From an uncultured Planktomarina sp. (GTDB lineage: Bacteria > Pseudomonadota > Alphaproteobacteria > Rhodobacterales > Rhodobacteraceae): DNA of 64,000 nucleotides. Within the stretch, counting starts at the first letter, position 1. Each line of letters starts with the position of its first letter. A program made the translations under genes and the position numbers. Positions 36,206 to 46,612 of this stretch are shown here, piece by piece. The notes beneath the pieces were generated by a model, which did no database searches, was not told where the DNA came from, and saw only the letters and a program-made list of their open reading frames with translations. Where the stretch lies: assembly GCA_905182425.1 (NCBI GenBank), contig CAJJBP010000007.1, positions 62,001 to 126,000 of the forward strand. Direction: 5' to 3'.

Positions 36206-37384
36206 CTAAACAAGCTCAATTGCAATGGCAGTGCCTTCGCCGCCACCGATGCAAATAGCGGCAATTCCTCGCTTCAAACCCCGGGTCTCAAGTGCATTTA
36301 ACAAGGTAACAATAATCCTAGAACCAGAGGCGCCTATTGGATGGCCCAAAGCGCAAGCACCTCCGTTCACATTCACAATATCTGAGCTAAGGTCCATTTC
36401 ACGCATAAAGGCCATCGGCACGACCGCAAAGGCTTCATTCACCTCCCAGAGATCTACATCAGATACTGACCAGCCCAATTTTTTCAAAAGCCTTTGTGTT
36501 GCGGGTACGGGGGCTGTAGTAAACCAACCTGGAGCCTGCGCATGGCTGGCATGGCCCAGAATTTTAGCACGTGGTGAGAGCCCCAATGTCTCTACAACTT
36601 TAGTGTTTGCAATAACCAGGGCCGCAGCACCGTCCGAGATCGACGAAGAATTAGCCGCTGTTACAGTACCACCTTCACGAAAGGCAGGTTTTAGAAGGGG
36701 GATTTTTTCTGGCCGTGCATTGCCTGGCTGTTCATCCTCCGCAATTTTAACTTCAGCTTTACGCGTTTTTAACAAAACTGGCGAAATCTCTCGGGCAAAT
36801 GCTCCACTTGATTGAGCCACTTTAGCCCGGTCCAAAGACCGCAAAGCGTATGCATCTTGATCCTCACGCCTGAATTGATAATGCGTTGCACAATCTTCTG
36901 CAAAACTGCCCATCAGACGGCCTTCTTCATAGGCATCTTCGAGACCATCAAGAAACATACTGTCTTTGACCTGGCCATGCCCAATACGCGCACCATCGCG
37001 CATTTTGGGTAAGAGATATGGTGCTTGCGTCATACTTTCCATGCCACCCACAACCATCATATGACTGGCGCCCAATGCTAATTGATCAAACCCCATCATT
37101 GCGGCTTTCATCCCTGACCCACACATTTTGTTGATAGTAGTCGCAGGAACATCTTCACTAAGTCCGGCAGAAAATCCGGCCTGACGTGCCGGTGCTTGAC
37201 CTTGGCCCGCCGGAAGCACACAACCCATCAACAGCTCATCAATATGAGCCACCGGCACTAATGATTCCGCTACTGCTGCGGCAATCGCAGCCCCTCCTAA
37301 AGAACTAGCACTGGCGCTAGAAAGCACGCCCTGCATTGCACCCATAGGGGTACGAGCCGCACCCAAAATATAAACTGCTTCCAT
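36206..37384 (-). CDS. Acetyl-CoA C-acetyltransferase (thiolase), second copy
   Basis: 392-residue thiolase of the acetoacetyl-CoA/ACAT group. Start ATG 37384 is preferred to an upstream in-frame TTG because GGGG lies 6 nt before it and the protein then opens with 'MEAVYILGAARTPMG'. Nucleophile C88 in 'NKMCGSGMKA', 'GHPIGASGSR' and C-terminal 'CIGGGEG' are intact, plus 'MFLDGLEDAYEEGRLMG', the insertion typical of ACAT1-like thiolases. It differs clearly from the thiolase at 9.4-10.5 kb. Probably works in acetoacetyl-CoA metabolism. Confidence 0.93.
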   Translation of the reverse strand: MEAVYILGAARTPMGAMQGVLSSASASSLGGAAIAAAVAESLVPVAHIDELLMGCVLPAGQGQAPARQAGFSAGLSEDVPATTINKMCGSGMKAAMMGFDQLALGASHMMVVGGMESMTQAPYLLPKMRDGARIGHGQVKDSMFLDGLEDAYEEGRLMGSFAEDCATHYQFRREDQDAYALRSLDRAKVAQSSGAFAREISPVLLKTRKAEVKIAEDEQPGNARPEKIPLLKPAFREGGTVTAANSSSISDGAAALVIANTKVVETLGLSPRAKILGHASHAQAPGWFTTAPVPATQRLLKKLGWSVSDVDLWEVNEAFAVVPMAFMREMDLSSDIVNVNGGACALGHPIGASGSRIIVTLLNALETRGLKRGIAAICIGGGEGTAIAIELV

Positions 37385-37744
37385 GAAATGCCCCAATCAA
37401 TACTGTTAGATAACTTATGCCTTCTTGTTTACAATTTACACAAGGCCTGCAGATAAAAAGGCCATTAGGGCCTCAAAAAACCCAAATACGTTACAAAAAG
37501 TAAAAGGGGGTATTTTAGTAATTTTCAACCTACTTCACTTCTTAGTAAGATTACCGTTTTCAAATTTAATTATAAGAAATTTCTTACTTTATTGAAAACT
37601 ATACAAACTAGGAAGGATTTAACCATCAAAATCCGTGACAGAGAAATATAGTTTGTAAACTTAAGCTGAAAAAAAACACACTCGTAATAGCTCAAATATT
37701 CAGTATGATTTCGCTACATTGGTAACTTTGAGGCAGGCTAAATA
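37385..37744. promoter_or_regulatory. 360-bp divergent regulatory region with paired TAAGA palindromes
   Basis: AT-rich gap between the thiolase (minus) and the GGT-like gene (plus). Two palindromes share the half-site TAAGA/TCTTA: TCTTAGTAAGA (37540-37550) and TAAGAAATTTCTTA (37573-37586), centres about 34 bp apart. AGGCC-ATTAG-GGCCT (37459-37473) forms a short hairpin that on the minus strand is followed by TTTT, resembling a weak terminator or attenuator upstream of the thiolase. No gene seen. Confidence 0.4.
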
Positions 37745-39322
37745 ATGCGCGATTTTCAATTTCCAGGACGTTCTGCTGTTTTTGCTGAGAACGGAATGTG
37801 CGCCACATCACACCCTCTCGCAGCGTCCACCGCCATAGATATCTTGAAATCTGGCGGCAACGCCGCCGATGCAGCGGTCGCCGGTGCAATTCTTTTAGGA
37901 GTTTGTGAGCCACAAATGACCGGCCTGGGCGGCGATATGTTTGCGTTAATTCAACAGGGTCCAACATCCAATGTCATCAGCCTTAATGGATCAGGTCGCG
38001 CACCTAAGGCAGCAACATCAGAAGCAGTAAGGGCTAAAGGACACAAAACAGTTCCATTGCACTCAGTGGACGCAATAACAACACCCGGGGCTATAGATGG
38101 ATTTTGTTCTCTTATTGCAAAATTTGGAAGCCAAGATTTATCAGACATTTTAGCCCCAGCCATTTGGTATGCCCGCGCCGGCGTGCCTATTGCGCCCCGC
38201 GTGGCATTCGACTGGGCTGGGGGCGCAAATGCATTACAGGGCAGTGCCCGTAATAAGTATCTAATCAACGGTGAAATACCTCGTGAAGGGCAGCTATTCA
38301 AAGCGCCTGAGCAAGCGCTTGTTCTAGAACAAATCGCCCAGAACGGACGGAATGGTTTTTATACAGGACCCGTTGCGGAGGATATGGTTAATTCTCTTAA
38401 AGCGCTTGGTGGAGTTCATACTATGGATGACTTCGTTGAGACCCAGTCTACCTTTGGGGATCCCTTGAGAACCGAATATAAGGGCCTCGAAATGATGGAG
38501 CACCCTGCCAATGGACAGGGAGCAACGGCACTACTCATGCTCAACATGATGAAACATTTCAATTTTGAAAAAATGGACCCAATGGGCGCCGAGCGGGCAC
38601 ATATCGAGGCTGAAATCGCCAAGCTAGCTTATGACGCTCGCAACCGGTTTCTTGCCGATCCTGATTATGTTACCCGCATAGCCCACATGCTTGCTCCAGA
38701 AACAGCCAACCAGCTAGCCACACTCGTGAACCCTGCACGCGCAATAATAAATCCAGGTGCCATTTCTGAAGCTGTACACAAAGACACTGTTTACATCACT
38801 GTGGTCGATAAAAACCGCATGTCTGTTTCTCTAATCTATTCCATCTTCCATTCGTTTGGATCCGGTCTCGCATCAGATACTTATGGTGTATTATTCCAAA
38901 ACCGAGGTGCAGGATTCAGTCTGCAGAAAGGTCATCCAAACGAGTTGGCGGGTGGTAAAAGACCGATGCACACAATCATACCTGGGATGTTATCAAAAAA
39001 CGATCGCATGATTATGCCGTTTGGAGTTATGGGTGGGGCCTATCAACCCAATGGACATGCTAGGTTCCTTTCAAACATGGTTGATTTTGGAATGGACAAT
39101 CAAGCGGCCATAGATGCACCAAGATGTTTTTCAGAAAATGGTGTGATGAAGGTTGAACGAGGATACAGCAACAGCGTCCATCAAAGCCTGTCAGAGATGG
39201 GCCACAAAGTAGAGATAGCAGACGGACCAATCGGGGGTGCTCAATCAATATTAATACAAGAAGACGGAGTTTTGAAAGGGGCCTCCGACCCACGAAAAGA
39301 TGGGTGCGCTTTGGGCTATTGA
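37745..39322 (+). CDS. Gamma-glutamyltransferase family protein (Ntn hydrolase)
   Basis: 525-residue proenzyme of the GGT/oxamate amidohydrolase family, which self-cleaves to expose a catalytic threonine. The nucleophile is probably T348 in 'HKDTVYITVVD'. 'GGNAADAAVAGAILLGVCEPQMTGLGGDMFA' (about residues 33-64), 'HPANGQGATAL' and 'FHSFGSGL' are family motifs. It begins with no evident signal peptide, so unlike classical periplasmic GGT it is likely cytosolic, and the substrate may be a gamma-glutamyl or related amide. AGG before the ATG is a weak ribosome site. Ends 10 nt before the convergent hspQ. Confidence 0.87.
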   Translation: MRDFQFPGRSAVFAENGMCATSHPLAASTAIDILKSGGNAADAAVAGAILLGVCEPQMTGLGGDMFALIQQGPTSNVISLNGSGRAPKAATSEAVRAKGHKTVPLHSVDAITTPGAIDGFCSLIAKFGSQDLSDILAPAIWYARAGVPIAPRVAFDWAGGANALQGSARNKYLINGEIPREGQLFKAPEQALVLEQIAQNGRNGFYTGPVAEDMVNSLKALGGVHTMDDFVETQSTFGDPLRTEYKGLEMMEHPANGQGATALLMLNMMKHFNFEKMDPMGAERAHIEAEIAKLAYDARNRFLADPDYVTRIAHMLAPETANQLATLVNPARAIINPGAISEAVHKDTVYITVVDKNRMSVSLIYSIFHSFGSGLASDTYGVLFQNRGAGFSLQKGHPNELAGGKRPMHTIIPGMLSKNDRMIMPFGVMGGAYQPNGHARFLSNMVDFGMDNQAAIDAPRCFSENGVMKVERGYSNSVHQSLSEMGHKVEIADGPIGGAQSILIQEDGVLKGASDPRKDGCALGY

Positions 39323-39332
39323 ACTGGGGCTC

Positions 39333-39656
39333 TCAATTCATTTGGAAGTGAAGGGGATACGCTCCATCTTGGAATGGACCAAAAATATCTAAAACGTCTG
39401 GATGATCGACAGGTTCACCTGAGCTATCAACAACTAAATTTTGCTCGGAGACATAGGCTATATAGTAACTCTGATCGTTCTCAGCAAAGAGGTGATAGTA
39501 AGGTTGATCTCGTACGGGTCGCACCTCTTCCGGGATGGAATTATACCATTCTTCAGTGTTTGAAAATTCAGGATCAACATCGAAAATTACACCACGAAAC
39601 GGATATTTTTTATGACGGACCACTTGACCCAAATGATATTTAGCTTGCGCTTCCAC
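39333..39656 (-). CDS. hspQ: Heat shock protein HspQ
   Basis: 107-residue small cytosolic protein of the HspQ (YccV, DUF525-like) family, which acts as a substrate and specificity factor of the Lon protease in enterobacteria. Signatures: 'KYHLGQVVRHKKYPFRGVIFDVDPEF', then 'WYNSIPEEVRPVRDQPYYHLFAENDQS' and 'YVSEQNLV', in the family order (about residues 5-75, quoted in parts). Normal length. It is convergent with the GGT-like gene, with 10 nt between stops. Confidence 0.92.
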   Translation of the reverse strand: MEAQAKYHLGQVVRHKKYPFRGVIFDVDPEFSNTEEWYNSIPEEVRPVRDQPYYHLFAENDQSYYIAYVSEQNLVVDSSGEPVDHPDVLDIFGPFQDGAYPLHFQMN

Positions 39657-39867
39657 TCAACCCACCCCCTACAAATCAATTAACTTATTTTGCGTCACAG
39701 TGTCCATGCCACACAAAAACATTTTGAAAATAACTTTAACTTGCTGGTAACTTTTCCGAAGCCTTTCCAAAAAGGTAAGCTGTCCAATTGCAACACCATC
39801 CGAATTGATATAGTTTTGAAAAAAAAGTAAAACAATACTAATACTAATAAAAAAATTGAGTGACGAA

Positions 39868-40458
39868 ATGAGCAGTCTTCTTCGTGCCATTGTTATGATA
39901 ACCTTGTTGGCAGGGTGCGCAAGCTTTGGTGGCAACGCCAACGCACCGCGATCTTTGAATAATGCGTGTGCTATTCTGGATGAGAGGCCAAGGTTTCTTT
40001 CTGCCTTCAAAGCGACAGAACGCAAGTATGGCGTGCCTGTAGCTGTGCAGATGTCGATGATCTGGCAAGAAAGTAAGTTCAAGGCCCGAGCGCAGACACC
40101 CCGTAAATACTTATTTGGGATTATACCAAGAGGACGACAGAGCTCAGCCTACGGATACGCCCAAGCCCTTGATGGCACTTGGAAAGAATACAGAAAACAA
40201 GCACGAAGATGGGGAGCCCGCCGCACCAGCATTCGTGACGCATCAGATTTCATGGGATGGTATATGGATAGATCCAAGAAAAGGTTGGGTCTATCAATGT
40301 CAGATACTCGTAATCAGTATATCGCTTATCATGAGGGTCACACAGGTTACAAACGCGGCAGTTATCGGTCTAAAAAATGGCTGCTAAATATAGCAAACAA
40401 ACTTCAAGATCGTGCCATAATGTATCACGCACAACTTCAGAAATGCCGAAAAATTTAA
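39868..40458 (+). CDS. Lipoprotein lytic transglycosylase (SLT domain)
   Basis: 196 residues from ATG 39868 (an upstream in-frame TTG at 39856 is less likely). The N-terminus is a lipoprotein signal, lipobox 'LLAGC', so it is membrane-anchored and faces the periplasm. The catalytic glutamate lies in 'MSMIWQESKFKA' (goose-lysozyme-like/SLT), followed by 'SAYGYAQALDGTW'. The C-terminal part 'YIAYHEGHTGYKRGSY' also fits. It probably cuts peptidoglycan glycan chains. Ends 13 nt before convergent lolA. Confidence 0.85.
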   Translation: MSSLLRAIVMITLLAGCASFGGNANAPRSLNNACAILDERPRFLSAFKATERKYGVPVAVQMSMIWQESKFKARAQTPRKYLFGIIPRGRQSSAYGYAQALDGTWKEYRKQARRWGARRTSIRDASDFMGWYMDRSKKRLGLSMSDTRNQYIAYHEGHTGYKRGSYRSKKWLLNIANKLQDRAIMYHAQLQKCRKI

Positions 40459-40471
40459 AAAGAGCTACGTA

Positions 40472-41059
40472 CTACTGGGTGCGTTTTTGCATCTCCGCTT
40501 GAATATTGAATAGAACGTTCGGTATGCGCTGACCTTCAGTCCAATCTCCAATAATAATTTTCGTAACATTGCCCTCATTGTCGTCAACAATCCATTGTTT
40601 CAACTTTATTGGGTTTTCCGAAAAGATCAGCTGAATAGCCCCACGATTTGGATTCTCTGGATCTTGTAGTATCAGAATGGTACTCAAACCATCTGCCATA
40701 TGACCAACGACCATATCTTCTTGCCCCAAATCAACTTTATTCTCTAAAATAATTTTCAGGGGGGTTTGGCTTAAAGGGAACCGTGTTGGCCCCTCGTTTG
40801 CCTTAGGATCAAAAACGGCGACTTGGCCACCCCCAACAATAACCAAGGCAAGACTGGGAAGATCATATTCGAACCGAATACGGCCTGGTCGCTTAATGAT
40901 CAATTTTCCTGTTGAGATACTTTTGTCATCATTAAATTGGGTAAAATTTGCTTCAGCAGTGCCAAGTTTGTTGAGATAAGACGATATCTGAGCCAGACTT
41001 ATTTTTTCAGCATGGGCAGGTACTGCGAAAACTATTACAAGGAATAAAATATATTTCAT
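40472..41059 (-). CDS. lolA: Outer-membrane lipoprotein carrier protein LolA
   Basis: 195-residue periplasmic chaperone that carries lipoproteins from LolCDE to the outer membrane. Signal peptide 1-17 (ending AHAEK). The mature protein starts 'ISLAQISSYLNKLGTAEANFTQ' and contains 'GKLIIKRPGRIRFEYD', 'QTPLKIIL' and 'LKQWIVDDNEGNVTKI', all LolA family. It is the last gene of the amidase-aminotransferase-ftsK-lolA group, 85 nt after ftsK; the ftsK-lolA neighbourhood is widely conserved in proteobacteria. Confidence 0.94.
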   Translation of the reverse strand: MKYILFLVIVFAVPAHAEKISLAQISSYLNKLGTAEANFTQFNDDKSISTGKLIIKRPGRIRFEYDLPSLALVIVGGGQVAVFDPKANEGPTRFPLSQTPLKIILENKVDLGQEDMVVGHMADGLSTILILQDPENPNRGAIQLIFSENPIKLKQWIVDDNEGNVTKIIIGDWTEGQRIPNVLFNIQAEMQKRTQ

Positions 41060-41144
41060 TCCTTGTGTCTAACTTACTTTCTCCCAACACAAAAAGCCTA
41101 AGTTATCTAAAAATATATAATCACAGCTAATGAGCGATTCCTAG

Positions 41145-43955
41145 CTAGCCTCGCTCTGGGACCAGTATTTCACGTTTTCCAACATGATTAGCTGAGCTTA
41201 CCAGGCCATTATCTTCCATTTGTTCTACCAAACGCGCCGCTTTGTTATATCCAATCGCCAATTTTCGCTGAATATAGCTGGTCGAGCACTTACGATCCTT
41301 AATCACAATCTGCACAGCGGTGTCATACAAAGCATCCTCCATATCAGAGTTTCCACCGAGTCCGAGAACCGCATCAATGCTGCTTTCTTTGTCATTAGAA
41401 GGGCCCTCTACAACGCCTGAAAGGTAATCCGGTGGACCAAATTTCTTAAGATGGTTAACCACCTCTTCCACTTCCTCGTCTGAGCAAAATGGCCCATGAA
41501 CTCGCGTGATCTTGCCACCACCAGCCATATAAAGCATGTCGCCCATCCCCAAAAGCTGCTCGGCTCCCATTTCTCCTAGGATCGTACGGCTATCAACTTT
41601 TGATGTGACCTGGAATGAAATCCTTGTTGGAAAGTTGGCCTTGATGGTCCCAGTAATCACATCAACCGACGGTCTTTGAGTGGCCATAATAATGTGAATA
41701 CCAGACGCACGAGCCATCTGTGCAAGACGTTGAATGCAGGCTTCGATTTCCTTACCCGCGACCATCATTAGATCAGCCATCTCATCGACGATAACCACAA
41801 TATATGGCAACGTTTCAGGGGCAAACTCTTCGGTCTCGAATAATGGCTCACCAGTCACATCGTCAAACCCAGTCTGAACCGTGCGGTTAAATAATTCATC
41901 TTTGGACATAGCGTCTTTTACACGGCTATTATAACCATCAATATTTCTAACACCCATTTTCGACATCTTGCGATACCGGTCTTCCATTTCACCAACCGTC
42001 CATTTCAAGGCAACCACTGCCTTCTTTGGATCCGTAACGACAGGACTTAATAAGTGTGGAATACCATCGTAAACACTCAATTCAAGCATCTTAGGGTCGA
42101 TCATGATCATCCGACATTCTTCTGGACTCAATCTATAAAGTAATGAAAGAATCATTGTGTTGATTGCCACCGATTTACCGGAGCCTGTTGTACCCGCTAT
42201 TAGCAGGTGAGGCATCTTTGCAAGGTTGGCAACAATAGGCTCACCGCCAATATCTTTGCCCAATGCAAGTGGCAGTTGCATATTAGCGTCACCAAAATCA
42301 CGCGCTGAGAGAATTTCTCTTAAGGCGCACATTTCACGATTTTCATTTGGTAGCTCGATCCCAATAACTGAACGGCCTGGTAGGGTGCTCACACGTGCAG
42401 ACAATGCTGACATGGAGCGTGCAATGTCATCTGCTAGGCCAATCACTCGACTGGCTTTCAAGCCCGGTGCAGGCTCAAGCTCATACATCGTCACAACCGG
42501 ACCTGGACGCACACTAACAATTTCACCTTTCACACCATAATCATCCAGAACACTTTCCAGCATACGGGCATTACTTTCCAAAGCATCATCACTCAACACA
42601 TGACGCTCAATCGATTCAGGGTTCATCAAAAGGCTCAAAGGCGGCATTTCAAAGTTCTGTGCACCAGTAGTCGGCTCAAATTGAAGCTTAGGTTGGAGTT
42701 CTGCTTTCGCCTGAGAAGACTGTTGAATGGCCCTTTTTAACGGGTGTTGTACCACTTGTTTCACGGGAGCCATCATTGGAGTTTCGCTTAAATGGCTGCT
42801 GGTGTCATGGTCGAACCTGGTCGTACCATCCTCTGGGTCATAAGAACTATCTTTTTCATCAATTAAATCATAAGCTTCAGGCTCTAACACTATGGGCCGC
42901 GGAGACATAGGACGTCCATGTTTCTCAGTGACAATCGGCAATTTTCCATCTGCAGTCAGAGTGGGCTGTGGCGCCCGTGCTCGAATTGCATCGGCAATCT
43001 TGCCACGAATTCTATCTTCTTCAATGCTTGTATTAGTACTATCCCCCTTGTTAATAGTTGGGGAAAATTTTTCTAGCGCTACGTTCCGCTTCAAAAGCGC
43101 AGGGACACGCGCAAACAGCGACTTCGGTGCTGGCAGAGGCACATCACCACCACGACTAACCGGCATTACAGGGTTTTCCCGTATTACAGAAGCGACCCTT
43201 GCGGACTCTTTAGCAGAGGTGAGGTTTGGCTCAACGGTCATGCTGTAAAAACCTGGCTGCACTTGACGTTTTTCATCATAATTTATGGAAGCTTCAGCTT
43301 TTAACTCAGAGCGCGCCCTTAGCTTTGCACCAATAATTACAACCAATGCACTTAAAGCCAAATTCATTCCACGAAATATTAACTTGATTTCACTGGGAAC
43401 AAAGCCAGCAACATAAAAACCCAAAATAATGACCAAGATCCCTAATACTAGAGCGACAGCGTTTGCACCCAATGCCGCTGAACCTGGCAAAATTTGAAGA
43501 ATCATAAACAGGACAGTGTCACCAAACAGCCCACCCATAGAAAAACTATGCAGCCAACCAGAAACAGGCGTAAGTGTAGCAGCATAAATAGATATGAAAG
43601 CCCAAAATATTGGAGCATAAATCATACGAGTTAACATACGCTCACTTCCGCCATGAGCCATAAGCCGTAAGCCCCACGCAAGAAAGACTATGGGCAAACC
43701 CCAACCACCGTACCCCATAATTTTTATGAGCGGTGTCGAAATTGCAACGCCAAATGGTCCCGCAATGTTTGATAGTTCACGCGTACCTGTGGCTACCCAA
43801 GCGGCATCTTCCGCAGAATAGCTAGCTATGACAATTGATAAAAAAAGACCAACAAAAAACAAAAGTAGACCAAATGCTTCTTGGCCTCGTCGCTCTAGGA
43901 ACGCTTGTGTTGATGCATCCAAAAGCGGATCACGTCCGCGGGTTGGGTGAGCCAT
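41145..43955 (-). CDS. ftsK: DNA translocase FtsK
   Basis: 936-residue septal DNA pump for chromosome segregation and XerCD dimer resolution. Four or five N-terminal membrane helices (about 28-190), a shorter-than-usual proline/charge-rich linker (about 205-430), then the motor domain: Walker A 'AGTTGSGKS' (about 590), Walker B '[12 protein letters not shown]' (about 720) and '[13 protein letters not shown]'. The C-terminal gamma winged helix ('[22 protein letters not shown]') reads KOPS. It starts 13 nt after the aminotransferase stop, in one likely operon with it and lolA. Confidence 0.97.
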   Translation of the reverse strand: MAHPTRGRDPLLDASTQAFLERRGQEAFGLLLFFVGLFLSIVIASYSAEDAAWVATGTRELSNIAGPFGVAISTPLIKIMGYGGWGLPIVFLAWGLRLMAHGGSERMLTRMIYAPIFWAFISIYAATLTPVSGWLHSFSMGGLFGDTVLFMILQILPGSAALGANAVALVLGILVIILGFYVAGFVPSEIKLIFRGMNLALSALVVIIGAKLRARSELKAEASINYDEKRQVQPGFYSMTVEPNLTSAKESARVASVIRENPVMPVSRGGDVPLPAPKSLFARVPALLKRNVALEKFSPTINKGDSTNTSIEEDRIRGKIADAIRARAPQPTLTADGKLPIVTEKHGRPMSPRPIVLEPEAYDLIDEKDSSYDPEDGTTRFDHDTSSHLSETPMMAPVKQVVQHPLKRAIQQSSQAKAELQPKLQFEPTTGAQNFEMPPLSLLMNPESIERHVLSDDALESNARMLESVLDDYGVKGEIVSVRPGPVVTMYELEPAPGLKASRVIGLADDIARSMSALSARVSTLPGRSVIGIELPNENREMCALREILSARDFGDANMQLPLALGKDIGGEPIVANLAKMPHLLIAGTTGSGKSVAINTMILSLLYRLSPEECRMIMIDPKMLELSVYDGIPHLLSPVVTDPKKAVVALKWTVGEMEDRYRKMSKMGVRNIDGYNSRVKDAMSKDELFNRTVQTGFDDVTGEPLFETEEFAPETLPYIVVIVDEMADLMMVAGKEIEACIQRLAQMARASGIHIIMATQRPSVDVITGTIKANFPTRISFQVTSKVDSRTILGEMGAEQLLGMGDMLYMAGGGKITRVHGPFCSDEEVEEVVNHLKKFGPPDYLSGVVEGPSNDKESSIDAVLGLGGNSDMEDALYDTAVQIVIKDRKCSTSYIQRKLAIGYNKAARLVEQMEDNGLVSSANHVGKREILVPERG

Positions 43956-43968
43956 GTAAACCTCAAAA

Positions 43969-45132
43969 TTATTTATACAAACAGTCGCGAATAATACTTA
44001 ATCCACGCTGCGTTTCTTCTATTGGAGCCACCAAGGCAACTCGGACGTAACAAGACCCAGGGTTCTGCTCGTTTGCGACTTGCCCCAGATATGTTCCTGG
44101 TAGCACCCGCACCCCTTTTTCGGTCCACAGTTTTAATGCTGCATTTTCGTCATTTTCGACAGGTAACCACAAGAAAAAACCTGCTTCTGGGGACTTATAT
44201 GCATTAATTTCTGCAAAAATACGGTCAGCTGCCTCAAATTTGCCACAATAGAGCTTTCTGCTGACCGAGACATGTTCATCATCGGCCCAAATTTTTGCAG
44301 AAACATGTTGTATTGGTCCCGCTACAGGACAACCAGCATAGGCACGCAACTGTTTTATACGTGCTATATTTTTTGGCCCTGATACCACAAACCCAGACCG
44401 TAAACCTGGTAAGTTTGATCTCTTCGAAAGAGAATGAAATGCGACGACACGCTCAGGATCTGCTCCCATTTGAGCCACAACCTCCAAAGCGCCTGGCGGC
44501 GGCGCATTACGATAAATCTCGCTATAACACTCATCAGCAAAAATTTTGAAATCGTGCTTTTCAGCTAATGCAATCAGGCGCTGCCAATAAGACAGGCTAG
44601 CAACAGCACCTTGCGGGTTTGACGGTGAGCATAAGAAAAAGGCTGAAGTCTGATCCAAATCACCAGGGTCTAATAGGTCCAGATCTGGCAGGAAACCCGT
44701 TTCCAAAGTGGCGGGTAGGTAAATAGACTCTGCGCCAACCGTCATGGCGGCAACTGTATAAACTTGGTAAAACGGGTTGGGGATCAAGACTTTTGACCCT
44801 GAAGGGCAAAGTGCCACAACTGCATTAAACAGTCCCTCACGCGTTCCATTCAGCACCATAATTTCAGTATCAATAGCGATCGAAACACCGTAACGACGGT
44901 TTAAAAAATCACCTATAGCACTCCGTAATTTCAAAGTGCCATTATTTTCAGGATAGCTATTGAACCCTGACAAAGCTTCATTCAGTGTTGGTCCAACCCA
45001 ATCTGGAAATTTATGCTTAGGTTCACCGATGGCCATATTAATAACGTCACCACCAGGACTATGTCCGTCAAGTAAGGACCGTAATCGAGGCCAAGTAGCT
45101 ATGGGCAGCGCGTCAAATCGGGTTGGAAACAT
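43969..45132 (-). CDS. Pyridoxal-phosphate aminotransferase class I/II (DapC-like)
   Basis: 387-residue fold-type-I PLP aminotransferase. '[10 protein letters not shown]' and the Schiff-base lysine region '[18 protein letters not shown]' (K in 'SLSKRSN', about 230) are diagnostic; 'LNGTREGLF' and '[10 protein letters not shown]' also. The sequence resembles DapC-type succinyldiaminopimelate transaminases, which would fit lysine/peptidoglycan synthesis, but other amino-acid transaminases of this clade cannot be excluded. It lies between an amidase and ftsK on the same strand, with 69 nt to the amidase stop and 13 nt to ftsK. Confidence 0.85.
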   Translation of the reverse strand: MFPTRFDALPIATWPRLRSLLDGHSPGGDVINMAIGEPKHKFPDWVGPTLNEALSGFNSYPENNGTLKLRSAIGDFLNRRYGVSIAIDTEIMVLNGTREGLFNAVVALCPSGSKVLIPNPFYQVYTVAAMTVGAESIYLPATLETGFLPDLDLLDPGDLDQTSAFFLCSPSNPQGAVASLSYWQRLIALAEKHDFKIFADECYSEIYRNAPPPGALEVVAQMGADPERVVAFHSLSKRSNLPGLRSGFVVSGPKNIARIKQLRAYAGCPVAGPIQHVSAKIWADDEHVSVSRKLYCGKFEAADRIFAEINAYKSPEAGFFLWLPVENDENAALKLWTEKGVRVLPGTYLGQVANEQNPGSCYVRVALVAPIEETQRGLSIIRDCLYK

Positions 45133-45201
45133 TTTTTAGTCCTTTTCAGTCACGATCAGATTTAGGCTACGTCACTGATAACAAAAAATTGAAAATATAA
45201 A

Positions 45202-46530
45202 TCAAGCTAAAGCATTTTCTACAGCAGCTCCCAAACGTAATAAGTTATGTTCTTGCATCGGCGGACATAACATCATGAGACCACAAGATAGAAAACCTGT
45301 TGGCAGTGTTAAACTACACGAACCCATCAAATTTCCAACCCGAGTGTTGCGTAAGGCGAGTATATTTTCTGTAACGTAATAATCATGGTCCTTCGTTAAA
45401 CGATCGATGTTTGGTGGTAAAATTGGTGAACTCGGTAATAGCACTGCGTCATAACCAGACGTAATCTCATAATAGCCTAATCTAAGCTGATCTAACTGCT
45501 GCCATGCGGCCACATAGTCTGGAGCAGAAACATTGGCACCGCTGCGAAAGCGCGAAAGAATTTCTTCAAACATTGCATCAGGATTGGCCTCAATAACGTC
45601 CTTCCATGTTCCGTAAGCTTCGGGCGAAAAGAGCAGTCCAGATAAGTCAAGTGCTGGAACAACCTGAGGAATTGAAACTCTATCAACCGTAGCTCCCATT
45701 TTACGAAGCTTGCCTAACGCATTCTCAAACGCTAACTTAGGCGCTTCACGGACATCTTTGGTTGAGGAAAAATCACAAACTGCAAACCTTCGTCCCTTAA
45801 GTTTAGCATTGGTTAAGTCGACAACACCACTGCCTTCAAGTACTGCTAATCCTAATGCTGCATCCTCAACAGATCGGCATAAAGGACCTACTGTGTCAAA
45901 TCTTGCGCAGAGTGGAAGCACACCTAATAGAGACAAACGACCAGAGGTAGTTTTCAAACCAACCAAATCATTCCAAGCCGCTGGAATGCGAACAGACCCA
46001 CCAGTATCTGATCCAATAGCTAATGGCGCCAATCCGAAAGCCACAGAGGCAGCCGCTCCTGATGAGGAACCTCCTGAAACTGCTGCATGATCGTTAACAC
46101 AAGGAGATGTAGCTGTAGACGGATTGAAACCCAGGCCAGAAAAAGCTAATTCAGAAAGATGGGTTTTACCTAGGCAAACAAGGCCAAGTGCAGTCGCAGT
46201 TTTGAGTACTTCGCAATCCGCCTCTGGCACACGGCCCTTTAGAAGTTTACTGCCGCCTTCTGTCAAAATGCCCGCGGTGTCGAATAGATCTTTCCAAGAT
46301 ACTGGCACACCATCCAAGGCAGATTTACGTTGCCCATGCTCTGCCCTATCAGCTGCGGCGCTGGCTTCAGCTAACGCTCGTTCAGGTGTAACCAGAGTAT
46401 AAATTCGATCTCGAAAAGGGTGAACATCAATAGCTTCAAGATATGTTTGCGTTAAAGTAACCGGGTCAATATTACCACTTTCAATCCCACGACCGAGGCT
46501 CGCTGCGCTCATAGCCAACCATCTTTTCAT
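45202..46530 (-). CDS. Amidase (amidase signature family)
   Basis: 442 residues from ATG 46530 (GGAGG 7 nt upstream fixes it). Hydrolase of the amidase signature fold with the Ser-cisSer-Lys triad: K80 in 'PVSWKDLF', the serine run S155-S157 in 'SGGSSSGAAAS', nucleophile S179 in 'SDTGGSVRIPA'. The family includes GatA-like, indoleacetamide and aryl amidases; no GatB/GatC is adjacent and 'C' determinants for tRNA amidation are not evident, so it is left as a generic amidase. First gene of the amidase-aminotransferase-ftsK-lolA array. Confidence 0.9.
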   Translation of the reverse strand: MKRWLAMSAASLGRGIESGNIDPVTLTQTYLEAIDVHPFRDRIYTLVTPERALAEASAAADRAEHGQRKSALDGVPVSWKDLFDTAGILTEGGSKLLKGRVPEADCEVLKTATALGLVCLGKTHLSELAFSGLGFNPSTATSPCVNDHAAVSGGSSSGAAASVAFGLAPLAIGSDTGGSVRIPAAWNDLVGLKTTSGRLSLLGVLPLCARFDTVGPLCRSVEDAALGLAVLEGSGVVDLTNAKLKGRRFAVCDFSSTKDVREAPKLAFENALGKLRKMGATVDRVSIPQVVPALDLSGLLFSPEAYGTWKDVIEANPDAMFEEILSRFRSGANVSAPDYVAAWQQLDQLRLGYYEITSGYDAVLLPSSPILPPNIDRLTKDHDYYVTENILALRNTRVGNLMGSCSLTLPTGFLSCGLMMLCPPMQEHNLLRLGAAVENALA

Positions 46531-46612
46531 CAACATTCCTCCAATTAGTAATGCCACGCTAGCGATGTCGCACCCCCTCGACAATGTCCCTTCTCTACCC
46601 CATGTCTGTTTT

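Noticed and set aside
36225-36815. A 196-residue frame antisense to the second thiolase
   Set aside because: Shadow of a conserved coding sequence in reverse; no motif or ribosome site.
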